35,590 nt of DNA from positions 1-35,590 of the forward strand of contig SHYM01000005.1 in NCBI GenBank assembly GCA_009692805.1, read 5' to 3'. This DNA is from Dehalococcoidia bacterium. Its GTDB lineage: Bacteria > Chloroflexota > Dehalococcoidia > SHYM01. Shown piece by piece: positions 22,860 to 30,969 of this stretch. The position numbers were made by a program, and so were the translations under genes. Position 1 is the stretch's first letter. The number at the start of each line of letters is the position of its first letter. The notes beneath the pieces were generated by a model, which ran no database searches, was not told the origin of the DNA, and was given only the letters and a program-made list of their open reading frames with translations.

Positions 22860-22888
22860 TTGACAGGGAGTGAGGCCCTGACTACAGT
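22860..22888 (+). promoter_or_regulatory. candidate promoter for the CaiB remnant
   Basis: TTGACA (22860-22865), 17 bp, TACAGT (22883-22888). The same -35/spacer/-10 pattern (TTGACT-17-TACAGT) occurs upstream of sat. The gene it once served is now a fragment starting at 23029. The remaining 140 bp to that start hold nothing else I can name. Confidence 0.5.
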
Positions 22889-23028
22889 GGCGCCATCACG
22901 ATGGGGTTCGCCCCGGCGTGTCCGCGGGAGAGCCGCATTATACATTGTGTGAGCGGCCTAACAGCGGCATGCAGCTCATGGCGCTCCGCGCCGCTGCTGA
23001 TGCCGAACGTTAAAGGGAGGCGCTGGCC

Positions 23029-23280
23029 ATGGCGGAGGGGGCCCTAAGCGACCTGCTGGTCCTGGACCTTAGCGAATCCATAGCGGGCGGTTTCTGCACC
23101 AGGTTTCTGGCTGGCTGCGGCGCCGAGGTGATCAAGGTGGAGCCCCCGGGCACGGGGGACCCCACCCGTGGCGTGCCCCCCTTCCAGGGGGGTGAGCCTC
23201 ATTTGGAGAAGGGGGCGCTGCATCACTTCCTGCACGGCGGCAAGAAAAGCATCACCGTTCGTTACAACGACGGACGCTAA
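23029..23280 (+). pseudogene. N-terminal fragment of a CaiB/BaiF-type CoA transferase
   Basis: The 83 residues LVLDLSESIAGGFCTRFLAG, CGAEVIKVEPPGTGDPTRG and GALHHFLHGGKKSITV are the N-terminus of a class III (CaiB/BaiF) CoA transferase, normally about 400 residues. The frame ends at TAA 23278-23280, right where G+C falls and a different gene remnant begins. The catalytic Asp, located further along the fold, is missing. A ribosome binding site (AAAGGGAGG) and a promoter candidate survive, so the 5' end is intact and the rest was lost. Confidence 0.75.
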
Positions 23281-23515
23281 CGGGAATCCCCTCAGCTTCT
23301 ATGAGACCGATTCGTTGATGTACGCTGGATCGTCCGGGTGCCCAGGCTTTATTGAATCTGGGGAGGTCTTCGGCATGCACAACCAGTCAGTTGTGGATCC
23401 GAAGAAGGGTGAGTCAGTTACGGGTGAGGCGGCACCCACGCGACTAGCTATTGCCATGTGGGTAACTTCCATGGACATCATTGATTTTGCCTCAGCAAAT
23501 GGAATCACACTCTAG
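23273..23515 (+). pseudogene. C-terminal fragment of a trypsin-like serine protease
   Basis: In a frame different from the CaiB fragment, the region reads NGNPLSFYETDSLMYAGSSG, CPGFIESGEVFGMHNQSV and ends IIDFASANGITL. The GSSGCPGF block with a following strand and a GMHN turn matches the nucleophile region of trypsin-like (S1/glutamyl-endopeptidase type) bacterial proteases (GSSGxPxF...G..H). The N-terminal two thirds with His and Asp are absent. G+C is visibly lower than in surrounding genes, pointing to foreign origin. The call rests on one motif. Confidence 0.45.
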
Positions 23516-23620
23516 TGGTGAACTGCCTAACCCGCGCCTGCACCGTCGGTTTCCCATCTTCGCGGCTATGGCGGCCCGATGTAGACCCAGGGGAATGCAC
23601 CCGGGCGGCGCCCGCTCCCG

Positions 23621-25282
<1,662 letters not shown>

Positions 25283-25313
25283 CTAGGGCGCTGTCACTGT
25301 GGGAGCTTGGGGG

Positions 25314-26231
25314 CTAGAAAAGGGCGATGGGGTTGACCGGCGACCCCGTGCCGCCTGGCACCCTGAGCGGCGCGATCGTCAGCATGAATTCGTAGCGGCC
25401 TTCCTGGGCGCAGGCCTCGGCGAGAGGCTGGAGCAAGGAGTTGTCGACCAGCGCCACGCCGTAGGCGAAGATGGCGCCATGGACGGTCCAGGGGAGGTCG
25501 TAGTCGTGGGGCGCGGCGTCCATCAGGTCCCAGACCAGGAGCGCCACGTCGTGGTCGCGCAAGAAGGGCAGGCAGGAGGCGTGTAGGCCGGGGCTAGGGG
25601 GCTGATATCCGCTCCAGCCGGGATTGGCGGCCTGCCAGGCCTCGCGGCCGCTATAGACCACCAGGGCGTCGCCAGGCTCCAGCTTGACCCCCTGAGCGCT
25701 GGCGATCTCCTCCAGCTCCCAGCCGTGGACCGGGCGCTCCAGGGTAACGGATGGCACGCCGCGATGCCGGGGGACGTCTAACAGCACGCCGCGAGTGATG
25801 ATGCCGTCGTGCCAGCCCTCCACGGACCCAAAGTGGGCGCCGTCGCCCGCAATCTCAACCTTGGGATCGCGCCCGTTCCACATGCCGCCGCTGTCCCAGA
25901 CGTGGCAGAGGGCGTCGATGTGGGTGGCGGCGTAGCCGTGATAGGCGATGCCGTAATAGTCGACGGCAGCGCCGCCGCCATTGGGGCGCTGGAAGCTCCG
26001 CATCCAGTGTTGCGCCGGGTTGGGGTTGCCGGGCCCCGGCAGCTTGGGGAAGTCGCGGCTGAGGGATACGGCGCGGCCGCTGCGCACGAGCTTGGCGGCG
26101 GCGGCACGCTTGGCCGGCGTGATCAGATTGATGGCGCCCACCTGGTCGTCTTTGCCCCAGCGTCCCCAGTTTCGGCGCTCCCGAAGATACCCCACCACTT
26201 GATCGCGGGTCGGCAGGCGATGCTCAGCCAT
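25314..26231 (-). CDS. cyclase family protein (kynurenine formamidase-like)
   Basis: The 305 residues belong to the cyclase family (PF04199), metal-dependent hydrolases related to kynurenine formamidase and polyketide cyclases. The metal-binding HxGTHxD motif appears as HGYAATHIDALCHVW, with DSGGMWNG, ITRGVLLDVPRHRGVP, LEPGDALVVYSGREAWQ and PGLHASCLPFLRDHDVALLV downstream. It resembles larger members from Chloroflexota and proteobacteria (about 300 residues) of unknown substrate. Start ATG 26231 is chosen over an in-frame ATG 48 nt upstream because GGGGGAAG lies at the right distance and homology begins at AEHRLPT. The upstream region carries an element shared with the NHL gene. Confidence 0.85.
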   Translation of the reverse strand: MAEHRLPTRDQVVGYLRERRNWGRWGKDDQVGAINLITPAKRAAAAKLVRSGRAVSLSRDFPKLPGPGNPNPAQHWMRSFQRPNGGGAAVDYYGIAYHGYAATHIDALCHVWDSGGMWNGRDPKVEIAGDGAHFGSVEGWHDGIITRGVLLDVPRHRGVPSVTLERPVHGWELEEIASAQGVKLEPGDALVVYSGREAWQAANPGWSGYQPPSPGLHASCLPFLRDHDVALLVWDLMDAAPHDYDLPWTVHGAIFAYGVALVDNSLLQPLAEACAQEGRYEFMLTIAPLRVPGGTGSPVNPIALF

Positions 26232-26252
26232 AGCGCACTTCCCCCTGGCTAC

Positions 26253-26310
26253 TAGTATCCCGTCCCTGGTTGGCAGCACGGCACGCTAGTGAATGCCGAT
26301 ACCTCACCCC
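26253..26310. repeat. element shared with 9093-9174, upstream of the cyclase gene
   Basis: TAGTATCCCGTCCCTG and CAGCACGGCACGCTAGTGAA running on to CTCACCCC repeat the sequence at 9093-9174. Both copies lie close before a minus-strand ATG. The rest of the gap to 26470 shows nothing further I can name. Confidence 0.6.
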
Positions 26311-26470
26311 CGACAGTGGCTTCCCCCCGCACCCCGTTATTCAAGATTCTCTAGGGCAGGCCACTGGGGGTTATGACGCTTCCGCAAGCCCCTAACCTCC
26401 CTCCCTGCACCGTAATCGCTAGCCGATACTACCATGGCGGCAGGAGTTGGCAACATGCTGGGGCTAAAGG

Positions 26471-26499
26471 CGGGGGGGCCACCCTTGGTGGCCCCCCCG
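26471..26499 (-). terminator. strong GC hairpin closing the hydratase-thiolase-DUF35 operon
   Basis: A perfect 13-bp stem, CGGGGGGGCCACC / GGTGGCCCCCCCG, with a 3-nt loop lies 25 bp beyond the DUF35 stop. On the minus strand it is followed only by CCTTTAG, so the U-tract is weak. The position at the operon end supports a terminator. Confidence 0.65.
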
Positions 26500-26524
26500 T
26501 TCAGGTTCGCCTAGGTGCAGGGTG

Positions 26525-27112
26525 TCAGGCGGCGCCTCTGGTCTTGGGGGGCGCAGTCTTGGGGGGCGCAGCCTTGGTGTGGCGCTCGGCAGCGGCGAGC
26601 GCCTCCGGGTCGGTGGAGGGGCAGAAGAGGGGCAGGGTAACGTCCTCGTGGTCCTCCCACACCACCTCCACGGGCATCCCGATACGGATGCTCTTGGGAT
26701 CAAGCTCGAACGCCGGCACCTTGGCGGGGTTGTTCCAGCGGGCGACCTGGCTCACTGGCTCCTTGCCGTTGGGGTTCATGTCCACCAGGTTGGTGGCCAG
26801 CCTGACGCCGCCTGCGCGAGACAGTTCGACGACGGCGACGTTGAAGGGGGGACGCCCCACCAGGGCGGGGTGGGCCGGCGCCCGTACTATGGTGAAGGTA
26901 TAGACCACGCCGATGGGCGGCACCTGGTCTACCCACAGGTAGTCCAGCGACCGGCATTTGAAACAGTGGGGTATGGGGTTATGACGAAAGGTGCCGCACT
27001 TGGTGCAGCGCTGGATCATGAGGCGATGCCGCTTGGTCCAGGCCCAATACTCTTGGTCGTGCATCCCACCCTGGGGCAGGGGCATGCCTTTGGGGAAATA
27101 GCTGTCAGCCAC
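26525..27112 (-). CDS. DUF35 OB-fold/zinc-ribbon acyl-CoA-associated protein
   Basis: The 195 residues have a rubredoxin-like zinc ribbon (Cys36, Cys39, Cys50, Cys53 in CTKCGTFRHNPIPHCFKC) followed by an OB fold (GVVYTFTIVRAPAHPAL, FNVAVVELSRAGGVRLATNL, GMPVEVVWEDHED). DUF35 proteins pair with thiolase-like enzymes. In steroid side-chain degradation the DUF35 domain of ChsH2 binds the aldolase Ltp2. Here the thiolase-like gene ends 2 bp upstream, and GAGGAGG within its 3' end precedes the GTG start, so they are translated together. The Pro/Lys-rich tail comes from a 15-bp tandem repeat at 26541-26570. Confidence 0.88.
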   Translation of the reverse strand: MADSYFPKGMPLPQGGMHDQEYWAWTKRHRLMIQRCTKCGTFRHNPIPHCFKCRSLDYLWVDQVPPIGVVYTFTIVRAPAHPALVGRPPFNVAVVELSRAGGVRLATNLVDMNPNGKEPVSQVARWNNPAKVPAFELDPKSIRIGMPVEVVWEDHEDVTLPLFCPSTDPEALAAAERHTKAAPPKTAPPKTRGAA

Positions 27113-27114
27113 GG

Positions 27115-28302
27115 CTACCTCCTCACGATCAGGTCGCTTACCGGCGCCACACCCGGCCCGGAAGCGACCAGGCAGATCTCGGCGCCCTCCACCTGGCAAG
27201 TGGAGGTGCCCCGCATCTGGCGCACGGCTTCCGTGACCAGCTCTAGACCATGGATGTAGGCCTCCGCCAGGTTGCCGCCGCTGGTATTCATGGGCAGTTT
27301 GCCGGCATGAGGAGCGCCGGGATCGGCTACTAACTTATGCTCCAAGCGGCCGCCGTCGCTGAAGGGCCCGCCCTCGCCGCGCTTGCAGAAGCCATGCTCC
27401 TCGATGGACATGAGCACCATGGAGGTCATGTTCTCGTAGATCTGCATGACCTGAATATCCTTAGGCTCGATGCCGGAGCGCGCCCAGAGGTCTTTGGCCA
27501 CGCTGTTGAAGTTGGAGGTGGGGTACTCGGGGCTGGCGTAACCGCCCTCGTGGGGGCCCGTCCCCTGGGCGGCGGCCATCAGGAAGGTCGGCTTCTGCTT
27601 CAGGTCACGCGCTCGCTCCGGAGTCGTTACCAGCACCGCCGCCGCCCCATCGTTCTCCTGGCAGCAGTCGTAGAGGTGGAGCGGCTCGGATATGTAGCGC
27701 GACTTGTGGTAGAGCTCGCGGGTGATGGGACGCCCGTACATGACCGCCCGGGGGTTGCGCTGCGCATGTTTGTAGCTGGCCAGGGAGAGGTTGCATAGGT
27801 GGTCTTCGGTGGTTCCGAACTCATGCATGTGCCGGCGGGCGTGGAGAGCGTAACGGTGCACCGGATTCATGAGGCCGAAGGGCGACGAATGGGCGCCTTC
27901 GCCCTGGACGCGCTCGGCCGCGCGGGACTGGCCAAAGCGCCCGAACTGCCCCTGCGCCAGGGAGCGGAAGGCGATGGCGTAGTTGCACACTCCGCTGTAG
28001 ACGGCCATCATGGCGTTGCATACGGCCCCGGAGCCGCCGCCCCCGCCGCCGCCCCAGAACATGTTATTAATCCGCAGCTGGGGGATACCCAGGGCGCGGG
28101 CGATCCAGGGCCCGTTGTTGCGGTCGTCGGCGTAGCTGAAGATGCCGTCCACCTGCTCGACGGGCAGGCCCGCGTCCTCGCAGGTCGTGATGATGGCCTC
28201 GCAGGCCATCTGGAACTCGCTGCGTCGCGCTTGCCCCCAGGGGAGGAACTCCGTCTCGCCGATGCCGGCTATGCAGGTCTTATCACGCATTGACCAAGGC
28301 AA
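27115..28302 (-). CDS. thiolase-like protein (SCP-x/Ltp2 type) lacking the nucleophilic Cys
   Basis: The 395 residues have a thiolase fold: DKTCIAGIGETEFLPWG, CEDAGLPVEQVDGIFSYADD, DLWARSGIEPKDIQVMQIYE and the C-terminal MNTSGGNLAEAYIHGLELVTEAV. Where thiolases carry the acyl-accepting Cys, the sequence runs NNMFWGGGGGGGSGAV with seven glycines (84-90), and the usual GHP motif reads AEAYIHG. Such non-thiolase members include Ltp2-type retro-aldolases, which release a ketone and an acyl-CoA from a hydrated side chain and bind DUF35 partners. That reading suits the neighbours: two hydratases upstream and DUF35 downstream. AAGGAG is 18 nt from ATG 28290 but 6 nt from TTG 28302, so TTG is preferred as start. 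Confidence 0.85.
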   Translation of the reverse strand: MPWSMRDKTCIAGIGETEFLPWGQARRSEFQMACEAIITTCEDAGLPVEQVDGIFSYADDRNNGPWIARALGIPQLRINNMFWGGGGGGGSGAVCNAMMAVYSGVCNYAIAFRSLAQGQFGRFGQSRAAERVQGEGAHSSPFGLMNPVHRYALHARRHMHEFGTTEDHLCNLSLASYKHAQRNPRAVMYGRPITRELYHKSRYISEPLHLYDCCQENDGAAAVLVTTPERARDLKQKPTFLMAAAQGTGPHEGGYASPEYPTSNFNSVAKDLWARSGIEPKDIQVMQIYENMTSMVLMSIEEHGFCKRGEGGPFSDGGRLEHKLVADPGAPHAGKLPMNTSGGNLAEAYIHGLELVTEAVRQMRGTSTCQVEGAEICLVASGPGVAPVSDLIVRR

Positions 28303-28316
28303 GGTCGTCTCCTTTC

Positions 28317-29402
28317 TTAGCGCTTCTGCCCGACCGCTTGTGGCTTGCTGGGCAGTACTACCCAGGCGCGGCAGGGCGTCGTGACCCCCTCCCGGGCGTT
28401 CTCGGCCCATACCTCGCACTCCACCAGGTGCTCCCCTTTCTCCACATATTTGCGCAGCACCTTCCCGGTGCAGACCATCACGTCCCCCGGGCGATTCATG
28501 CGCCGCATCTCCATGCGAAACTTGCGCAGCCAGCCCTCGTCGCCCATCCAGTCCGTAACCACTCGTCCCAAAGTGCCGCGCATGAAGCCGGTGTTGACGA
28601 AGATGTCGGGGTGGCCAGCCGCCTTGGCGAAGGGGCGGTCGTGGTGGACTGCGTAGAAGTCCTGAGAGCCGCTGACCTGCTCCGCGATACAGGTCTCGGT
28701 GATCGGGTGTTCCTCGATAGGGAGGAGGTCGCCCTCTTTTACCTCTTCCCAGTAAATCTGGCCCGCGGGCGTACTGCTGGTAGGCCGTCGCGAACCCAGC
28801 GGTTCCGGCATTGCGGGGGGTGTGGCTACCGGTCCGGTGGGCGCTCCTTTTTGTCCAGCGGGCACTGTGTCGGTCGCCCGGTGTCGCAGCCCCAGGTTGC
28901 TCTCGATGGCCACCGTCTCTCCCTGGGGGTTCATGATTATGTTCTGGGTGGTGGTCCACACCGCGCACCAGTCGAGGCGAATGGAGAGGAAGTACATGTC
29001 CGCGTAGCGGCTCTTCACGCTCAGGCGCTCGCCTACCTTCACCGGCAGGAGCCACTCCGCCTCCACGGTCAGGTTGATGTTGCGGTCGCCTGGGCTAGGG
29101 ATGGCTGGCAACCGAGGCGCTTCCTCGCCGCGGGGCCAGATCCCGGGACCGGCGAAGTAGCTTACAAAAGGCGGAGGCACGATGACGGCGCCATACTTGC
29201 TCTTGGCGGCATATGCGGGATCGAGAAACAGACGGTTGGTATCGCCCGTCATGTGGCAATGGCGCCGTATAGGGTCGTACTCTACGGGGTAGCGGCCCTG
29301 GACGGGCTTGGTCTCTAGTCCAATGAACTTTTTCCGCATCGCCTCCAAGTCGAAGTCGAAACCGGGTATGTTTTGACGCTGGGGTTCCGGAAGCCAGTTC
29401 AT
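28317..29402 (-). CDS. didomain MaoC-like hydratase, copy 2 (FAS1-like N-domain plus MaoC C-domain)
   Basis: The 361 residues join two hot-dog domains. The N-terminal domain has RRHCHMTGDTNRLFLDPAYA and YGAVIVPPPFVSYFAG. A Pro-rich linker runs over about 178-215. The C-terminal MaoC domain has VSGSQDFYAVHHDRPFAKAA, in which Asp248 and His253 match the catalytic Asp and His of R-specific enoyl-CoA hydratases. So unlike the trio at 11-12.5 kb, this enzyme looks active. Likely reaction: hydration of an enoyl-CoA whose bulky side chain needs a double hot dog. It is about 70-75% identical by eye to the protein encoded just upstream (29453-30523), a tandem duplication. The thiolase-like gene starts 14 bp after its stop. 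AAGGAG lies 12 nt before the ATG. Confidence 0.87.
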   Translation of the reverse strand: MNWLPEPQRQNIPGFDFDLEAMRKKFIGLETKPVQGRYPVEYDPIRRHCHMTGDTNRLFLDPAYAAKSKYGAVIVPPPFVSYFAGPGIWPRGEEAPRLPAIPSPGDRNINLTVEAEWLLPVKVGERLSVKSRYADMYFLSIRLDWCAVWTTTQNIIMNPQGETVAIESNLGLRHRATDTVPAGQKGAPTGPVATPPAMPEPLGSRRPTSSTPAGQIYWEEVKEGDLLPIEEHPITETCIAEQVSGSQDFYAVHHDRPFAKAAGHPDIFVNTGFMRGTLGRVVTDWMGDEGWLRKFRMEMRRMNRPGDVMVCTGKVLRKYVEKGEHLVECEVWAENAREGVTTPCRAWVVLPSKPQAVGQKR

Positions 29403-29452
29403 TTAATAGGTGGTCTCCTTTCTTAAGGGTTAGCTGTCATCTCAGGAGCGGT

Positions 29453-30523
29453 TCAGGAGCGTGTCGGCAGGACCACCGTGGCCTGGCAGACGGTGGCGAT
29501 GCCCTCGCGGGCTTGCTCGATCCAGACCTGGCAGTCCACCAGGTGGTCGCCCTTCTCCACGTATTTGCGCTGCACCTTCCCGGTAAGGACCATCACGTCT
29601 CCCGGGCGGTTCATGCGCCGCATGTCCACGCGGAACTTGCGCAGCCAGCCCTCGTCGCCCATCCAATCGGTGACCACGCGGGCCGCGCAGCCGCGCGTGA
29701 AGCCGTTGTTGACGAAGATGTCAGCGTGTCCGGCGCTCTTGGCAACGCCCCGGTCATGGTGGACCGGCTGGAAGTCCTGAGAACCGCTGACCTGCTCCGC
29801 GATACAGGTCTCGGTGATGGGATGCTCCAGCAGCGGCAGGGCGTCGCCCTCCTTGACGTCCTCCCAGTAGAGCCGCACATTTCGCCCCTTGCTGACTGGC
29901 GGCCTGTGCTCGCCCAAAGCCTGGGGCATCGGCGGCGCCGCCGCGGGCGCTACGTTGGGCGGGCCCTTTTGGCCCTCGGGCACCTGGTCCGCGGCGCGGT
30001 GCCGGAGGCCCAGGTTCGTTACGATAGCCACCGTCTCGCCACGCTGGTTCGTTATGATGTTCTGCGTGGTGCTCCACACCGCGCACCAGTCGAGACGGAT
30101 GGAAAGGAAGTAAAGGTCGGAGTAGCGGCTCTTTACGCTGAGGCGGTCTCCCACCTTCACCGGTATGGGCCACTCGGTGTCCACCGACATGGCGATGGGG
30201 CGTAGCCCCGGCGTCGGTATGGAAGGAAGCGTGGGCTCCTGCTCTGACCGGGGAGGCCAGTTGCCACGCCCCGCGAAGTAGATGACGAGGGGCGGCGGCA
30301 CGATCACGGCGCCGTACTTGCTCTTGGCGGCGTACTCCGGGTCCAGATAGAGGGGGTTGAGGTCCTTGGTCATGTGAGAGTGCCGGCGGATCGCGTCGTA
30401 CTCCACCGGGTAACTCCCCTGGACGGGAGTAGTCTCCACCCCGATGTATTTCTTCCGCATCGCCTCTAGGTCGTAGTCGAAGCCCGGGATGTTCTGCCTG
30501 TAGGGCAGTGGGAGCCAGTCCAT
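29453..30523 (-). CDS. didomain MaoC-like hydratase, copy 1
   Basis: Paralogue of the next gene, 356 residues with the same architecture: N-terminal WLPLPYRQNIPGFDYDLEAM and RRHSHMTKDLNPLYLDPEYA, linker at about 180-213, C-terminal VSGSQDFQPVHHDRGVAKSA. Asp250 and His255 are the expected catalytic pair. The most divergent parts are the linker and residues 85-115, while the segment SIRLDWCAVW.TTQNII is nearly identical, so the copies probably differ in substrate pocket or form a heteromer. It is the first gene of the operon. AAGGAGG lies 12 nt before the ATG. A candidate promoter lies at 30569-30598. A short tandem repeat (TTCAGGAGCG-like) occurs just at its stop codon. Confidence 0.87.
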   Translation of the reverse strand: MDWLPLPYRQNIPGFDYDLEAMRKKYIGVETTPVQGSYPVEYDAIRRHSHMTKDLNPLYLDPEYAAKSKYGAVIVPPPLVIYFAGRGNWPPRSEQEPTLPSIPTPGLRPIAMSVDTEWPIPVKVGDRLSVKSRYSDLYFLSIRLDWCAVWSTTQNIITNQRGETVAIVTNLGLRHRAADQVPEGQKGPPNVAPAAAPPMPQALGEHRPPVSKGRNVRLYWEDVKEGDALPLLEHPITETCIAEQVSGSQDFQPVHHDRGVAKSAGHADIFVNNGFTRGCAARVVTDWMGDEGWLRKFRVDMRRMNRPGDVMVLTGKVQRKYVEKGDHLVDCQVWIEQAREGIATVCQATVVLPTRS

Positions 30524-30568
30524 AGCCCTCTAGACCTCCTTACCCAAGTGTTGTGCGCCCGAGGGCCA

Positions 30569-30598
30569 ATGCTAGACCAGTGGATGGCAGCTTGTCCA
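30569..30598 (-). promoter_or_regulatory. candidate promoter of the hydratase operon
   Basis: On the minus strand TGGACA (30598-30593), 18 bp, TAGCAT (30574-30569), about 45 bp before the first hydratase ATG. Both boxes deviate from consensus. Confidence 0.4.
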
Positions 30599-30642
30599 TA
30601 GCCCCGCGCGGCGGGCCGGGGGGAGCGCCTGCCCAGGCCTCG

Positions 30643-30969
30643 TCAAGGAGGGGGGCGCTGTTTCCCCAGGGAGAGTAGAAAGTGGCCTAGGATATCGAGA
30701 CTCCGCCGCTCCAGCACCAGGGTGAAGAGTTGTTCCTTCACCTCGCGGGGCAACAGCTCGATGGTGTTGGTGGTGGCGGTGTCGCATTTCGCCGCTGGGA
30801 AGCGGTCCAGCAGAACGTCTTTCTGCTGGTCATCGGCGGGGATGGAGATCACCTTCAAGCCGGCGAGGACCTCCCTGGCTGTCGCGGCCAGACCGGCCTC
30901 CCGCAGCCGGGTCTCGCGCTCCTCGTTGATCCAGATGTTGATGGGATATACGGGCCGGTTGGTGCTCAC
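30643..30969 (-). CDS. small unknown protein translationally coupled to sat
   Basis: I do not recognise a family. The 108 residues start MSTNRPVYPINIWINEERET, then LREAGLAATAREVLAGLKVI, with a single Cys in AAKCDTATTNTIELLPREVK and a helical C-terminus (EQLFTLVLERRSLDILGHFLLSL). It seems soluble and alpha/beta. The GTG start overlaps the sat stop by 4 nt (GTGA), so its amount is tied to ATP sulfurylase. That context suggests a regulator, assembly partner or APS-handling protein, but nothing in the sequence proves it. Confidence 0.7.
   Translation of the reverse strand: MSTNRPVYPINIWINEERETRLREAGLAATAREVLAGLKVISIPADDQQKDVLLDRFPAAKCDTATTNTIELLPREVKEQLFTLVLERRSLDILGHFLLSLGKQRPPP

Noticed and set aside
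26541-26570. 15-bp tandem repeat at the DUF35 gene end as a CRISPR-like or regulatory repeat
   Set aside because: Only two units, coding for a KTAPP-type disordered tail.
28290-29318. 342-codon plus-strand frame antisense to the second didomain hydratase
   Set aside because: Pure antisense of a well-supported gene with low-complexity translation.
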